64,000 bases of DNA from Burkholderia sp. Ax-1719 (GTDB taxonomy: Bacteria; Pseudomonadota; Gammaproteobacteria; Burkholderiales; Burkholderiaceae): the NCBI RefSeq assembly GCF_011753055.1, contig NZ_VWWJ01000006.1, positions 62,001 through 126,000 of the forward strand, written 5' to 3'. A program made the position numbers and the translations under genes. Under the pieces are notes generated by a model. It worked only from the letters and a program-made list of their open reading frames with translations. It searched no databases and was not told where the DNA came from. Of this stretch, positions 63,480-64,000 are shown piece by piece. The first letter of the stretch is position 1; the number at the start of each line of letters is the position of its first letter.

Positions 63480-64000
63480 GCACGAGGCGCTGGCTGCAGG
63501 ACAAAGCGACGAAAGCGCGCCCGAACGCTGCTACGCGCTCGCCGATCACGCGCGCATCGTGATCGCCGATCGCGACGCGTTTCGCCTGGGCGTGCATCCC
63601 GGCGCCACGCGCGCACATGCGCTCGCGCTGGCGCCGGGCCTCGTGCTGCTCGAACCCGATGCGACGCGCGAGACGCGCACGTTCGAGGCGCTCGCGCTCG
63701 CGCTGCTCGCCTATACGCCGCGGGTGTCGCTGGCGCAGTCCCATACGCTGTTGCTCGAAGTGGGCTCCGGCTTGCGCCTGTTCGGCGGTGTGCGCGCGCT
63801 GCTCGCCAAGGTCGCGGCCACGGTGGCCGACTGCGGCCACGCCGCGCGCATCGCCTGTGCGCCGACCGCGTGGGGCGCGTGGACGCTCGCGCAGGCGCAT
63901 GCAAGCGCGGGCGCGCACACCGCGCGGCGCTTTCACGTGCTCAAGGACAGCACGCTCGCGCGTGCGCTCGACGCCTTGCCGGTTACGCTCGCGCCGTTCG
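63400..64000 (+). CDS. imuB: Y-family polymerase-like protein ImuB, 3'-truncated by window edge
   Basis: First 200 codons of an open frame starting at ATG 63400 (MLWIAVTLPLLPLEAV) that runs off the window. The start, followed by CYALADHARIVIADRDAFRLGV and TFEALALALLAYTPRVSL, matches ImuB, an inactive DinB-like protein that bridges the beta clamp and DnaE2. It overlaps the end of imuA by 80 bp in another frame, the usual compact layout. dnaE2 is expected next, outside the window. Confidence 0.9.
   Translation, partial: MLWIAVTLPLLPLEAVRPPLPSPGSCEHEALAAGQSDESAPERCYALADHARIVIADRDAFRLGVHPGATRAHALALAPGLVLLEPDATRETRTFEALALALLAYTPRVSLAQSHTLLLEVGSGLRLFGGVRALLAKVAATVADCGHAARIACAPTAWGAWTLAQAHASAGAHTARRFHVLKDSTLARALDALPVTLAPF

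Overview
The window is a dense, GC-rich piece of a betaproteobacterial chromosome, almost certainly from Burkholderiaceae (Burkholderia, Paraburkholderia or Caballeronia type). The evidence is gene order (lepA-lepB-rnc-era-recO-pdxJ-acpS-nagZ; efp with earP; pst-pho-ppk-ppx), an EF-P of the arginine-rhamnosylated class, and family traits such as low-complexity extensions on RNase III, RecO and UvrC. Genus is inference; nothing seen fixes the species.

Layout. 1-8150 is a rightward housekeeping block: translation factor EF-4 (cut at the window start), signal peptidase I, RNase III, Era, RecO, PdxJ, AcpS and NagZ. 8258-12612 runs leftward: an orphan sigma-54-type response regulator with altered core motifs, a CsbD-like stress protein, EF-P and its rhamnosyltransferase EarP. 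12810-16368 holds uvrC, pgsA and a tRNA cluster (two identical tRNA-Gly, one tRNA-Cys). 16501-19489 has two small genes and a leftward copper-delivery set for cytochrome oxidase (sco, pcuC, ctaG). 19758-25803 has trehalose synthesis (otsB, otsA), an ABC exporter and a glycosyltransferase. 26087-29839 has two small membrane-protein genes, then a foreign-looking pair (large acidic toxin-like protein plus small possible partner) beside the 3' end of tRNA-Val.

29964-32923 holds dnaQ, rnhA, a methyltransferase and gloB. 33077-42672 holds mltD, carA-carB, greA, a DUF4149 membrane protein, yhbY and rlmE. 42893-47299 is ftsH-folP-glmM. 47700-60348 is a phosphate block: pstSCAB-phoU-phoB-phoR, then ppk (leftward) and ppx (rightward) from one intergenic region, then a leftward olsB-like acyltransferase gene and sixA. 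Pho-box-like direct repeats with 11-bp spacing precede pstS, ppk and the olsB-like gene, so phosphate uptake, polyphosphate storage and replacement of phospholipid by ornithine lipid may all answer to PhoB. The window ends with a FAD dehydrogenase, tRNA-Pro, and the start of an SOS mutagenesis cassette (LexA box, imuA, imuB cut at the edge).

Features most worth a second look: the pair at tRNA-Val, the Pho-box-like array in front of the olsB-like gene, the response regulator with GAFNGA in place of GAFTGA, the long carA leader, and the hairpins directly upstream of rnc. No CRISPR array, intact insertion sequence, integrase, rRNA gene or replication origin was seen.
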